Positions 1-6,694 of a stretch of DNA of 7,624 nt are shown one piece after another (the stretch's first letter is position 1; each line of letters opens with the position of its first letter). The DNA lies in contig SCST01000603.1 of assembly GCA_004299465.1 (NCBI GenBank), forward strand, positions 1 to 7,624, read 5' to 3'. The position numbers and the translations under genes are program-made. Origin of the DNA: Methylovulum sp. (lineage in GTDB: Bacteria; Pseudomonadota; Gammaproteobacteria; Methylococcales; Methylomonadaceae). The notes beneath the pieces were generated by a model. That model ran no database searches. It was not told the origin of the DNA and was given only the letters and a program-made list of their open reading frames with translations.

Positions 1-196
1 TATGGTTCCTTCAGCAGCTCGGCATCGGCCTCGAAGGCTAAACAAGGATTACCGCGCGAATTCGGCCATTCATTGGTCAAAAAAATAAGCGCTTATAAAA
101 AATAAGCCGGATAAGGGGGCAGCGTTTTCTGATGACAGGCCTAACACTCCGGGCCGGGATAAGCCCTGCAAACAAACCCACTCACTCTTGAATACA
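1..196. other. Leader region upstream of hemE, no confident gene
   Basis: No convincing gene is seen. Plus frame 1 is open from the window edge to a TAA at 103-105, and frame 3 from the edge to a TAA at 39-41. Either could be the last residues of an upstream gene, but neither tail is recognisable. The stretch 79-104 is A-rich and contains the perfect palindrome ATAAGCGCTTAT (85-96). Further on, GCCGGATAAG (106-115) recurs almost exactly as GCCGGGATAAG (153-163). The function of these elements is unknown. Any hemE promoter should lie here unless hemE is transcribed from the preceding gene. Confidence 0.5.
73..99 (+). promoter_or_regulatory. Weak promoter candidate with an internal palindrome, upstream of hemE
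   Basis: TTGGTC (73-78) could be a -35 element and TATAAA (94-99) a -10 element, with a short spacer of 15. The perfect 12-bp palindrome ATAAGCGCTTAT (85-96) lies in the spacer and overlaps the putative -10, where a repressor could bind. The spacing is suboptimal and A/T-rich DNA gives such matches easily, so this is only a candidate. Read on the minus strand, the palindrome is followed by a run of T, so it might instead be a weak minus-strand terminator. Confidence 0.2.
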
Positions 197-1261
197 ATGA
201 CACCATTAAAAAACGACATCTTCATTAAAGCGCTGTTAAAGCAGCCGGTAGACCGCACTCCCATTTGGATGATGCGGCAAGCGGGAAGGTATTTGCCGGA
301 ATACCGGCAAGTCAGGGAGCAGGCAGGTAGCTTTATGAGCCTGTGCATGCATCCTGAGTTAGCCTGCGAAGTGACCTTGCAGCCGTTACGCCGGTTTAAT
401 TTCGATGCTGCGATCCTGTTTTCAGATATTCTGACGATACCCGATGCGATGGGCTTAGGGCTTTATTTTACTGAAGGGGAAGGCCCGAAATTCAAAAATC
501 CGGTGTGTACAGTAGCTGATATTGAGCAATTGCCTGTTCCTGATCCTTGTACGGATTTGCGTTATGTGGTCGATGCGGTACGCTTGATCAGGAAAAATTT
601 ACAAGGCAGCGTGCCGCTTATCGGGTTTTCCGGCAGTCCCTGGACGCTGGCGACGTATATGGTTGAAGGCGGCAGCAGCAAGAGTTTTCAAAAAGTGAAA
701 GGCTTGATGTATGAACAGCCCGCGGCTATGCATCTCATGCTCGACAAACTGGCGCAATCGGTAGCGGCGTATTTGAATGCCCAGATTGAAGCGGGCGCCC
801 AAGCGGTAATGTTGTTCGATACCTGGGGCGGCATACTGAGCAGCGAAGATTATATTGAGTTCTCATTAAATTATGCCAGGCAAGTCAGGGCATTGCTCAA
901 AACGGAGAACGATGGGCAGCGTGTCCCGGCGATCTTGTTCACCAAAGGCGGCGGCTTGTGGCTGGAAGCGATGGCCGACGCCGGTTATGATGCATTAGGC
1001 CTGGATTGGCAGACCGATATACGGCAAGCCCGCGCCAGAGTCGGCCATCGAGTGGCCTTGCAAGGCAATATGGACCCGGTTTCGCTTTATGCCCAGCCGG
1101 CGGTGATAGTCGAAAAAGTTAAAACGGTTTTAGAAAAATACGGTCCGGGTTCGGGGCATGTGTTTAACCTGGGGCATGGTATTTTGCCCGATATTAATCC
1201 CGATCATGTTAAAGCAATGGTCGATGCGGTGCATCAATACAGCCCCGCTTATCATCAGTAG
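197..1261 (+). CDS. hemE: Uroporphyrinogen decarboxylase HemE
   Basis: Cytoplasmic enzyme of heme and tetrapyrrole synthesis. It removes four acetate carboxyls from uroporphyrinogen III to give coproporphyrinogen III and needs no cofactor. The 354-residue product is collinear with the E. coli protein. Visible signatures are RQAGRYLPEY (R27-R31 substrate loop), FSDILT with D77, GSPWTLATYMVEGGSSK with Y154, FDTWGG with T209, and NLGHGI with H327. All are known uroporphyrin-binding or catalytic positions and all are intact. I chose ATG 197 because it gives MTPLKND at the N-terminus, like the E. coli MTELKND, and preserves the numbering. An in-frame TTG at 188 would add three residues. No clear Shine-Dalgarno precedes either start. 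The stop is 19 bp before the DUF411 gene, suggesting co-transcription. Identification is essentially certain. Confidence 0.98.
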   Translation: MTPLKNDIFIKALLKQPVDRTPIWMMRQAGRYLPEYRQVREQAGSFMSLCMHPELACEVTLQPLRRFNFDAAILFSDILTIPDAMGLGLYFTEGEGPKFKNPVCTVADIEQLPVPDPCTDLRYVVDAVRLIRKNLQGSVPLIGFSGSPWTLATYMVEGGSSKSFQKVKGLMYEQPAAMHLMLDKLAQSVAAYLNAQIEAGAQAVMLFDTWGGILSSEDYIEFSLNYARQVRALLKTENDGQRVPAILFTKGGGLWLEAMADAGYDALGLDWQTDIRQARARVGHRVALQGNMDPVSLYAQPAVIVEKVKTVLEKYGPGSGHVFNLGHGILPDINPDHVKAMVDAVHQYSPAYHQ

Positions 1262-1280
1262 TCTTACGCGAAGGTTTCTC

Positions 1281-1733
1281 ATGAAAATAGTTAAAAGCTT
1301 TTTGGCCGCCGGTTTATTGGCGATCAATGCCGGTGTCAGCGCAGAAGAAGCCGCAGAAATTACGGTTTATAGAAGCCCGACCTGCAGTTGCTGTGAAAAA
1401 TGGCTGGCGCATTTGCAACAGGACAAGTTTACCGTCAAGGATATTGTGATCGGCGATATACAGGCTATCAAGGCCAAATACGGCGTTACAGCGGAGTTGG
1501 CATCTTGCCATACCGCTATTATTAACGGCTACGTCATTGAAGGCCACGTACCGGCCGGCGATATCAGGACCCTGTTAAAAAGCAAACCCAAGGTCGTCGG
1601 GATAGCGGTTCCCGGTATGCCGGCCGGGACGCCGGGCATGGAGATGGGCACTAAAAAAGAGGCTTACGATGTGGTGAGTTTTGATGCCCAGCACCGGGTG
1701 CAGGTATTTAATAGCTACCAGGGCAGTCAATAA
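1281..1733 (+). CDS. DUF411 / CopG-type periplasmic copper-binding protein
   Basis: A 150-residue exported protein. Residues 1-21 form a signal peptide (basic MKIVK, hydrophobic core, cleavage near GVSA-EE). The mature part is a DUF411 domain with a thioredoxin-like start: ITVYRSPTCSCCEKW (Cys35, Cys37, Cys38), ELASCHTA (Cys76, His77), EGHVP (His89), and a Met-rich loop GMPAGTPGMEM (Met113, 120, 122). Cys, His and Met ligands of this kind match the CopG family, periplasmic proteins often found beside copper resistance genes. ATG 1281 is chosen because the signal peptide begins there. An AAGG lies upstream at 1271-1274 with 6 bases to the start. Earlier in-frame starts inside hemE would put extra sequence before the signal peptide. 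The gene sits 19 bp after hemE, so an operon is likely. No other copper gene is in view. A role in copper handling is inferred from the family and the ligands. Confidence 0.9.
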   Translation: MKIVKSFLAAGLLAINAGVSAEEAAEITVYRSPTCSCCEKWLAHLQQDKFTVKDIVIGDIQAIKAKYGVTAELASCHTAIINGYVIEGHVPAGDIRTLLKSKPKVVGIAVPGMPAGTPGMEMGTKKEAYDVVSFDAQHRVQVFNSYQGSQ

Positions 1734-1852
1734 GCGTTGGCAAGAGGGTCCCGGCAATCATAAGCTGAGCCGCCAAGTCGGGCGGAGACCGACATCCCAG
1801 TCAATCGCCCGCGCCAGGCCGGAAAAATACCGGTTTGTAAAGACAAAAGCCA

Positions 1853-1877
1853 CGCACATACTGTGCGCTATTCACAG
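1853..1877. repeat. Two mutually exclusive hairpins
   Basis: CGCACA-TAC-TGTGCG (1853-1867) is a perfect 6-bp stem with a 3-base loop. The sequence 1861-1865 (CTGTG) can instead pair with CACAG at 1873-1877. Both pairings use the same central bases, so only one can form at a time. This is read directly from the sequence; any switching function is speculation. Confidence 0.45.
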
Positions 1878-1881
1878 CACC

Positions 1882-1917
1882 GGATTAGGCCGAATGCATG
1901 AGATGGAAGCCTAATTC
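1882..1917. repeat. 9-bp inverted repeat with an 18-base loop
   Basis: GGATTAGGC (1882-1890) pairs with GCCTAATTC (1909-1917), with one G-U wobble if transcribed on the plus strand. The 18-base loop contains ATGCAT. It sits at the 3' side of both convergent genes but lacks a T run on either strand, so calling it a terminator would go beyond the evidence. Confidence 0.4.
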
Positions 1918-1961
1918 TATGTTATGGTTTGTGTTTGGAAAACGCCGGAATATTGATAGGG

Positions 1962-3968
1962 TTAGGAAAAAATAGTATCAACCGGAATAACGCCCAAAGG
2001 CGGCATTGCGCCAAAAGTTGCCAAGTTAATAACGAGATCGCTGTTGGCCTGAAATCCCGGCGTATTGTCATTGATGACCAGGTAAGCATTAAAGAAACCA
2101 AAAGTTTCAACAATTGCCGCACTATTGACGGCCAAGGCTTGGTTTCCCGCCTGTTTTCCGTTGGCATCAATAAATATTTGCTGGAGCGAATCCAGCGACA
2201 AACCAAAGTCGTCAATATCCGCGGCGCGAGTTAGATTGTCCGGCTTTGCCAGTGCCGCGCCCGTCTTGGACAGCAGGTCAATGGTGTCGCTTCCGATAGT
2301 AAAGCTATCGACTTGATCTGTTGCGGAAAAAGAAGACTGGCCGTACTGGAATACATAAGTATCAATGCCTAAGGAATCGTTAAACGCGTCTTCTCCGGCC
2401 CCGCCATTGAGTGTGTCGTTGCCCACGCCGCCGTCAATGAAATCGTCGCCATCGTCTCCGTTGATCTTGTCATTGTCCAAATCGCCAAAAAGAGAGTCAT
2501 CCCCGGCCCCTCCATTGAGGAGGTCATCGCCAAAACTGCCGTTAATGATGTCGTTCCCTGATGCCCCGCTTAAAATATTGCCTAAGCCGTTGCCCAGCAT
2601 GTTGTTGCCAAGGGCGTTACCGGTGCCTTGAATGCCCGTATCAATCAGTGTCAAATTTTCCAGGTTGGCGCTTAAGGTGTATTTGCTGGATGTCGATTTA
2701 ACCCGTTCAAAGTCGCCGGTAGAGGTTTCAATAATGACATCGGCGGGGCGGTCGACGATATAGGTATCGTCTCCAGTCCCGCCGCTTAAGGTATCGTTAC
2801 CTTTGCCGCCGTCCAGGGTATCATCCCCGCCGAGCCCTATCAGCGCATTATTGGCCTGATTGCCGGTAATCAGGTTGTCTAAGGCATTGCCTGTGCCATT
2901 AATAGCCGCAGTCCCTTCGAGCTTTAATTCCTCAATATTTTTTCCTAAGGTATAGTTGACGAAAGCATTAACGCTATCAAAATCAAATATTCCGCTTTCA
3001 ATGACGAGGTCTCCACGATCGTCGACGACGTAAATGTCCCCTCCCGCACCGCCTGTCATGGTGTCTCGGCCGGTCCCTCCGTCTAGGTAGTCGAAGCCGT
3101 CGTCTCCGCTAAGACGGTCGTTTTTACTGCCACCCAGCAAGGTGTCGTCGTCACCACCGCCATTGAGCGTAACCGAGCCCAGAGTAAAGCCGGAGGCGTC
3201 TAAGATATTTTCGCCCTCACCGCCTGTGAGTTGAGCTTGCTCAATACTGATCAGGACATCGACCCCATTGCCCACTAAACGATCGTTGGCGAGGATAAAC
3301 TTTGCTAAATCGCCTGATTCGATGACCCGGTCAATGCCGTTACCACCGTTAAGAACATCGCTCTGCCTGCCACCGCTTAAGTTGTCATTGCCGTTTCCTC
3401 CATTAAGCGTGTCGTCGCCTGCACCGCCATTGAGGGTGTCTGCCCCGCCTTTGGCGTTAATGGTGTTTTCTTCGTTGTTGCCGGTTAACGATTCTCCATT
3501 ATCTGTGCCGTCGATCACTTCGCCGGCTTGAGAGGGGATAGACATTCTCAGCTCGTATAAGCCGGTGGCATTGCCAAAATCCCATTCAGCGCCAGCCACG
3601 CCAAAAACATAAGTTCCTGACGCCAGTGACGTCAGGTCTATACGATAGCTGAAAGGGTTATTAGGTAATTGGTAGCTTTGCTTGATTTCCGTATAGCTAG
3701 CAGTGATTGCGTCGTAGCTATATAAGCGCATTTGATAAAAGGCTTCGATATTCACGACATCTGCTGAGGAAAGTTCAATGTAACTGTTGATGGGCGCGGC
3801 GGTATCCACTTCAAAACGATAAAAATCGATTTTGTCGCTGGAGGCGCTGTCGGCAAGAAATTCTAAAAATCCCCCGCCGGTATTTGTTCCAGTTAATGCG
3901 CCAAGATCAACGGCCAGGTCGAGAAGGTTATTATTTTCTATGTCTATAAATCCTAAATTATTTGCCAT
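1962..3968 (-). CDS. RTX calcium-binding protein with C-terminal bluetail-type domain
   Basis: A 668-residue acidic protein without a signal peptide, as expected for a type I secretion substrate. Residues 1-145 form a beta-rich domain resembling a PPC-type jelly roll (DFYRFEVDT near 48, YRIDLTSLASGTYVFGV 108-124). RTX nonapeptides of the GGxGxDxLx type follow in four blocks: about 172-214, 267-320, 378-410 and 463-530. Between them are TLG/NIEELKLEGTAAINGTGNALDN linkers, seen twice (338-364 and 431-454), giving tandem modules of about 90 residues. Residues 536-668 match the 'bluetail' C-terminal domain of putative surface proteins: DTYVFQYGQS, IGSDTIDLLS, DANGKQAGNQALAVNSAAIV, AYLVINDNTPGF, DLVINLA and PPLGVIPV. 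Calcium should fold the repeats outside the cell. No secretion genes are in view. Role: surface or extracellular protein, otherwise unknown. ATG 3968 has only a weak AGAG upstream. Confidence 0.93.
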   Translation of the reverse strand: MANNLGFIDIENNNLLDLAVDLGALTGTNTGGGFLEFLADSASSDKIDFYRFEVDTAAPINSYIELSSADVVNIEAFYQMRLYSYDAITASYTEIKQSYQLPNNPFSYRIDLTSLASGTYVFGVAGAEWDFGNATGLYELRMSIPSQAGEVIDGTDNGESLTGNNEENTINAKGGADTLNGGAGDDTLNGGNGNDNLSGGRQSDVLNGGNGIDRVIESGDLAKFILANDRLVGNGVDVLISIEQAQLTGGEGENILDASGFTLGSVTLNGGGDDDTLLGGSKNDRLSGDDGFDYLDGGTGRDTMTGGAGGDIYVVDDRGDLVIESGIFDFDSVNAFVNYTLGKNIEELKLEGTAAINGTGNALDNLITGNQANNALIGLGGDDTLDGGKGNDTLSGGTGDDTYIVDRPADVIIETSTGDFERVKSTSSKYTLSANLENLTLIDTGIQGTGNALGNNMLGNGLGNILSGASGNDIINGSFGDDLLNGGAGDDSLFGDLDNDKINGDDGDDFIDGGVGNDTLNGGAGEDAFNDSLGIDTYVFQYGQSSFSATDQVDSFTIGSDTIDLLSKTGAALAKPDNLTRAADIDDFGLSLDSLQQIFIDANGKQAGNQALAVNSAAIVETFGFFNAYLVINDNTPGFQANSDLVINLATFGAMPPLGVIPVDTIFS

Positions 3969-4075
3969 GATTTGTTACTCTGATGAATGTTAGAAAAAGA
4001 CCCTGAGTGGTTAGGTTTTTTGGGTGCGAAGATAGCTAGCTGATCCATTTTTCGTACGATAACGCCATTTTGCTT

Positions 4076-4104
4076 AAGTTAATCAGTTACCCTGCCTAAG
4101 TCAA
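4076..4104 (-). promoter_or_regulatory. Promoter candidate for the RTX gene
   Basis: On the minus strand TTGACT (4104-4099) is a good -35 match overlapping the stop codon of the upstream barrel-CBM2 gene. After a 17-base spacer comes TAACTT (4081-4076), a poor -10. It would give a leader of about 100 bases before the RTX start. This is a weak prediction. Confidence 0.22.
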
Positions 4105-6200
4105 CGCGCCGCGCAGAACCCGAATTGCTGCGTTCCTCCCGCCGGAACCGATTTGTTCCAGTCGGCGCCTTTAGTGTTCAATAGGGTGCCGGATTGGGTA
4201 TAAACCGCATTCCATAGCGCGGTAACATGGCCTTCTATGTTCAGGCTGGCCGTCCATACCTGATCGCTTCCGCCCGAATTCCTGACCTCGACCGTTGCGC
4301 AATAACCGCTTCCCCAGTCGGAATCCTTGTGCAGAGTAGCCTGGATGCTGCCTGCTACAGGGTCGCTTTCATCGGTATCGTCTGCCGTAGCGCAGCCTGG
4401 GTCGTTTGGATAGTCCAGTCGCCCGTCGTTGTCGTTGTCGATGTTGTCTTGGCATGCCGGCGGGATAATTGGGCGTTCGGCGCAAAAACCGAAACTTGCA
4501 GAGGTCCCGCTTGCCAGGAACTTGTTCCAGCCGGCGCCGGTTGCGCTGACCTCGTCGCCGTGCTGCGCGTAGACGGCGTTCCACAAGCCGCGGACCGTAC
4601 CCTGCACGCTGAACCGGGTTGTCCATTCCAGGACCTTGGCGGTATCGTTGCTGATCGATACATCGGCGCAATAACCGCCGCCCCAATCGGAACTGACAGT
4701 CAGCCTGGCCGGCAGTTCGGTGGGTGGTGCGGGATTGAATTCGTTATCGTCGGTGGCCGAGGCACAGCCCGGATCGGCGGGATGGTCGGTGAAACCGTCC
4801 TGGTCGTTGTCGACGCCGTCCGCGCAGGCCGGCAAGGGCTGGCTCTCGGAGGTGTCTCCGGTCGAAGCGCAACCCGGATCGGCGGGGAAGTCGCTTAAGC
4901 CGTCCCCGTCGTTATCGACGCCGTCGGCGCAGGCGACGGGAGGGCGTTCCAGCGGCAATGCGCCGTTAGTGTAATAGCTGTTGATACCGAGGCGCAGGAA
5001 ACCGCCGTCATCGTCGGCATTGAGCGCGGGCCGGTCGTTGAGATGATCGCTATGGTTGGCGGCGCGGTTGTCGATAGGCGCCGGATTAGTGATGCCGTCG
5101 TTACGGGCGTCGAAATACTTGCTTTGGTCGTCCTGCCCGGCGCCGAACAGCAAAGCGACCACGCCGGCGTCACGGTATTGCGCCAAGCGTGTAGTATCGC
5201 CGTTTTCCACGACGGCTTGCAGGAAATACTCGGGACGATTGTCCTGGTAGTGGCCGATGGTGTTATTGCTGCTTTGATACAGCGTATTGCCCATAGGGAT
5301 CTGCCATAGGATCACTTCCTGCCCGAGTTCCGCGGACAAGCGGGACAGGAAGCTGCGGAAAACGTCGAAATCGGTCGGTTTCCACCAGCGTTGCGGGGCG
5401 CCGTGTATTTGGTAATAGCCGGAGTCCCGGTCCGAGAATTCGGCGAACATGACATCGAAGGGAGCCGCTAAGGCACGGTAGAACCCGGCGGTGGCCAGGG
5501 CGAGTTCATCCGGGTCGCCGTGGTTGAGAATCAGGTCGGTGCGGGTGGCCCAGTTGGAGACATGCCAACCCAGGATGACCTTGGGGGCGTATTGATCGCG
5601 CAAGGCCACCATCAGCTTGGCGTAGCCGCGCGCGTTATTCTCGTAAGCCGCGGCTTGCGGCAGTCCCGAGGATGCCACCGCCACGGGCGTCTGGGCCGGA
5701 TCGCTGTTATTCGACTGCATGCCGCCGAACAGGTCCGGCTCAAGGTGCACGATCACCGGCTCGCCGAAAGCGGCGATGCGTTGCAGCAGGAATACCCAGT
5801 TCTCAAAATACGCCTTCATCGTCGACGGCTCTTGCAGGTTGCGGAACGGAGGATCTTCGCCGACATGGGGGGCGGCGTGGACTAATTCGTAGTACGTGAC
5901 TACCGGCATTAGCCCGGCTTCCCGGCTTTCATTCAGCCACAGGTCGGCGAATGCCCCGTCGGGGACATTCCAGTGCCGCCAATCGTTGGCTCCAAGCCCA
6001 CCGGTAAAATATTGGTAGCGATAGCCCAGCGGCATGTCGCCGATGCGGTCGATGCCGCCTGCCGGGTTGTTGCCTACGCCGAAAGACAGCACCGGCGGCG
6101 TGTTGCCGGCCATCGGCAAGGCCAGGACGGCTGTTGCTGGGGCAGTCAACGCAAACGCCAATATGACATTGCGTAAAGTTTCGGAATATTTGTTCATCAT
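4101..6200 (-). CDS. Secreted (beta/alpha)8-barrel protein with calcium loops and two CBM2-like modules
   Basis: A 699-residue exported protein, probably a polysaccharide-active enzyme. Residues 1-28 are a signal peptide (MMNKYSETLRN, hydrophobic stretch, cleavage near AVLA-LP). Residues 37-405 show eight strand-like segments in barrel order: VLSFGV, YRYQYF, LMPVVTYYE, PVIVHLEPD, KVILGWHVS, FDVMFAEFSD, EVILWQIP, VVALLFGAG. Acid candidates are Glu154 and Asp156 (HLEPD) and Glu254 (FAEFSDRD). No standard glycosidase family was recognised. Then come calcium-type loops DxDxDG...DPGC at about 425-452 and 459-486, a CBM2-like module (498-575: WGGGYCADV, LWNAVY, GWNKFL, SFGFC), a third loop (582-612) and a second CBM2-like module (620-699). 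Each module has a Cys pair that could form a disulfide. ATG 6200 is chosen because GAGGAA (6212-6207) lies 6 bases upstream and the signal peptide starts there; ATG 6224 would add eight residues. G+C is visibly higher than in neighbours (40 of 60 bases at 4561-4620), hinting at a different origin. Confidence 0.85.
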   Translation of the reverse strand: MMNKYSETLRNVILAFALTAPATAVLALPMAGNTPPVLSFGVGNNPAGGIDRIGDMPLGYRYQYFTGGLGANDWRHWNVPDGAFADLWLNESREAGLMPVVTYYELVHAAPHVGEDPPFRNLQEPSTMKAYFENWVFLLQRIAAFGEPVIVHLEPDLFGGMQSNNSDPAQTPVAVASSGLPQAAAYENNARGYAKLMVALRDQYAPKVILGWHVSNWATRTDLILNHGDPDELALATAGFYRALAAPFDVMFAEFSDRDSGYYQIHGAPQRWWKPTDFDVFRSFLSRLSAELGQEVILWQIPMGNTLYQSSNNTIGHYQDNRPEYFLQAVVENGDTTRLAQYRDAGVVALLFGAGQDDQSKYFDARNDGITNPAPIDNRAANHSDHLNDRPALNADDDGGFLRLGINSYYTNGALPLERPPVACADGVDNDGDGLSDFPADPGCASTGDTSESQPLPACADGVDNDQDGFTDHPADPGCASATDDNEFNPAPPTELPARLTVSSDWGGGYCADVSISNDTAKVLEWTTRFSVQGTVRGLWNAVYAQHGDEVSATGAGWNKFLASGTSASFGFCAERPIIPPACQDNIDNDNDGRLDYPNDPGCATADDTDESDPVAGSIQATLHKDSDWGSGYCATVEVRNSGGSDQVWTASLNIEGHVTALWNAVYTQSGTLLNTKGADWNKSVPAGGTQQFGFCAAR

Positions 6201-6206
6201 TGTTCG

Positions 6207-6212
6207 TTCCTC
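6207..6212 (-). promoter_or_regulatory. Shine-Dalgarno that sets the start of the barrel-CBM2 gene
   Basis: On the minus strand GAGGAA is a strong ribosome-binding match. It ends 6 bases before ATG 6200 and 9 before ATG 6197. It lies inside the reading frame opened by the earlier ATG 6224, so it argues against that start. Confidence 0.7.
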
Positions 6213-6227
6213 AGTGATATTCAAAAG

Positions 6228-6238
6228 ACAGGGCCTGT
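6228..6238. other. Short dyad in the leader of the barrel-CBM2 gene
   Basis: ACAGG-G-CCTGT is a perfect 5+5 dyad about 28 bases before the ATG. It may be an operator, but short dyads arise easily by chance and no regulator is known. Confidence 0.2.
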
Positions 6239-6285
6239 TTCAAGCAATTAAAAAATCGGTAACTATCTAATACAGGCGATTTGCT

Positions 6286-6657
6286 TCATTCGGCTGGCGT
6301 ATTGCGAAACACGTTGATGCCTAATGCAATAAAGCCTAGGCTTATAACGATGGAACCGATGCTTGCCAATGGTTCGCCGACATCGCCGTGGTTGCTGTAA
6401 ATTAGGAATACGCCGCTGATAATGATCGGCAAGCCGACGCTATGTAAGTAGAAATGCGCTGTAGCCAGTTGATGGCGGCCCAACTCGGGGAAGACCTGGT
6501 AGATCAAGCCGAAAATAGCCGATGAAACCCAACCGAGGAGATTGGCGTGCGCATGCGTTGAGTGTTGAGAGAAAGAATGGCTTGCCGCCATATAGATGCC
6601 GAGGCCTATGCCTACAAAGGCATAGAGAACGGCCATGCGTATAAATTTAAGTGCCAT
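6286..6657 (-). CDS. Small heme-copper-oxidase subunit I-like membrane protein
   Basis: A 123-residue integral membrane protein with four hydrophobic segments at about 5-25, 38-57, 68-87 and 95-115. The sequence HSFSQHSTHAHANLLGWVSSAIFGLIYQVFPELG (27-60) resembles part of the CcoN/NorB class of heme-copper oxidase subunit I, where HAHxxLLGW occurs. Small proteins of this size and pattern are often labelled cytochrome-c oxidase or cbb3 subunit I-like. Potential ligands are His27, 32, 35, 37, 62, 68, 72 and 90. At about a quarter of a real subunit I it cannot hold the full heme and CuB site, so it is not an oxidase by itself. Whether it binds heme or copper is unknown. ATG 6657 has AGG at 6669-6667 upstream. 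The gene ends 85 bp before the start of the barrel-CBM2 gene, so it may be separately expressed. Confidence 0.75.
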   Translation of the reverse strand: MALKFIRMAVLYAFVGIGLGIYMAASHSFSQHSTHAHANLLGWVSSAIFGLIYQVFPELGRHQLATAHFYLHSVGLPIIISGVFLIYSNHGDVGEPLASIGSIVISLGFIALGINVFRNTPAE

Positions 6658-6694
6658 AGTAATAAACCTGCCTGAAATTCAAAAAAGCTAATTT

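Larger units (their letters stand above)
1734..1961. other. Convergent intergenic spacer rich in overlapping hairpins
   Basis: Spacer between the ends of the DUF411 gene (+) and the RTX gene (-). No open frame here looks like a gene. It contains a dense series of inverted repeats: CCGCC/GGCGG (1770-1785), GTCGG/CCGAC (1777-1793), AGGCCGG/CCGGTTT (1816-1836, two G-U pairs), CGCACA/TGTGCG (1853-1867), CTGTG/CACAG (1861-1877) and GGATTAGGC/GCCTAATTC (1882-1917). Two pairs of hairpins overlap and exclude each other. None is followed by a good T run, so none is a classical terminator. It may hold a structured 3' UTR, a small RNA or a degenerate repeat. No known family was recognised. Confidence 0.45.

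Noticed and set aside
70..348. A 92-codon minus frame overlapping the start of hemE
   Set aside because: It overlaps the conserved N-terminus of hemE and has no recognisable features.
1158..1280. Upstream extension of the DUF411 gene into hemE
   Set aside because: The 41 added residues are hemE in another frame and would bury the signal peptide that begins at ATG 1281.
1841..1910. Possible GEMM-I cyclic-di-GMP riboswitch, suggested by GCCACGCACA
   Set aside because: The essential GGGCAAACC and GACGCAAAGCC segments and the tetraloop-receptor layout are missing, and it lies downstream of genes on both strands.
1929..3531. Plus-strand frames antisense to the RTX gene
   Set aside because: Low-complexity Pro/Ser/Leu translations are the mirror of the Gly/Asp-rich RTX repeats.
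2365..3531. Repetitive DNA as a CRISPR or satellite array
   Set aside because: The repetition comes from RTX nonapeptide coding and lacks identical repeats with unique spacers.
3998..4025. Terminator between the barrel-CBM2 and RTX genes
   Set aside because: ACCC/GGGT with a short T run gives only a 4-bp stem around a long loop.
4227..4898. A 223-codon plus frame antisense to the barrel-CBM2 gene
   Set aside because: It lies wholly inside a well-supported gene of high G+C, where long antisense frames are expected; its composition looks like a shadow.
6201..6224. ATG 6224 as start of the barrel-CBM2 gene
   Set aside because: GAGGAA at 6212-6207 lies downstream of that ATG and correctly spaced for ATG 6200, where the signal peptide begins.
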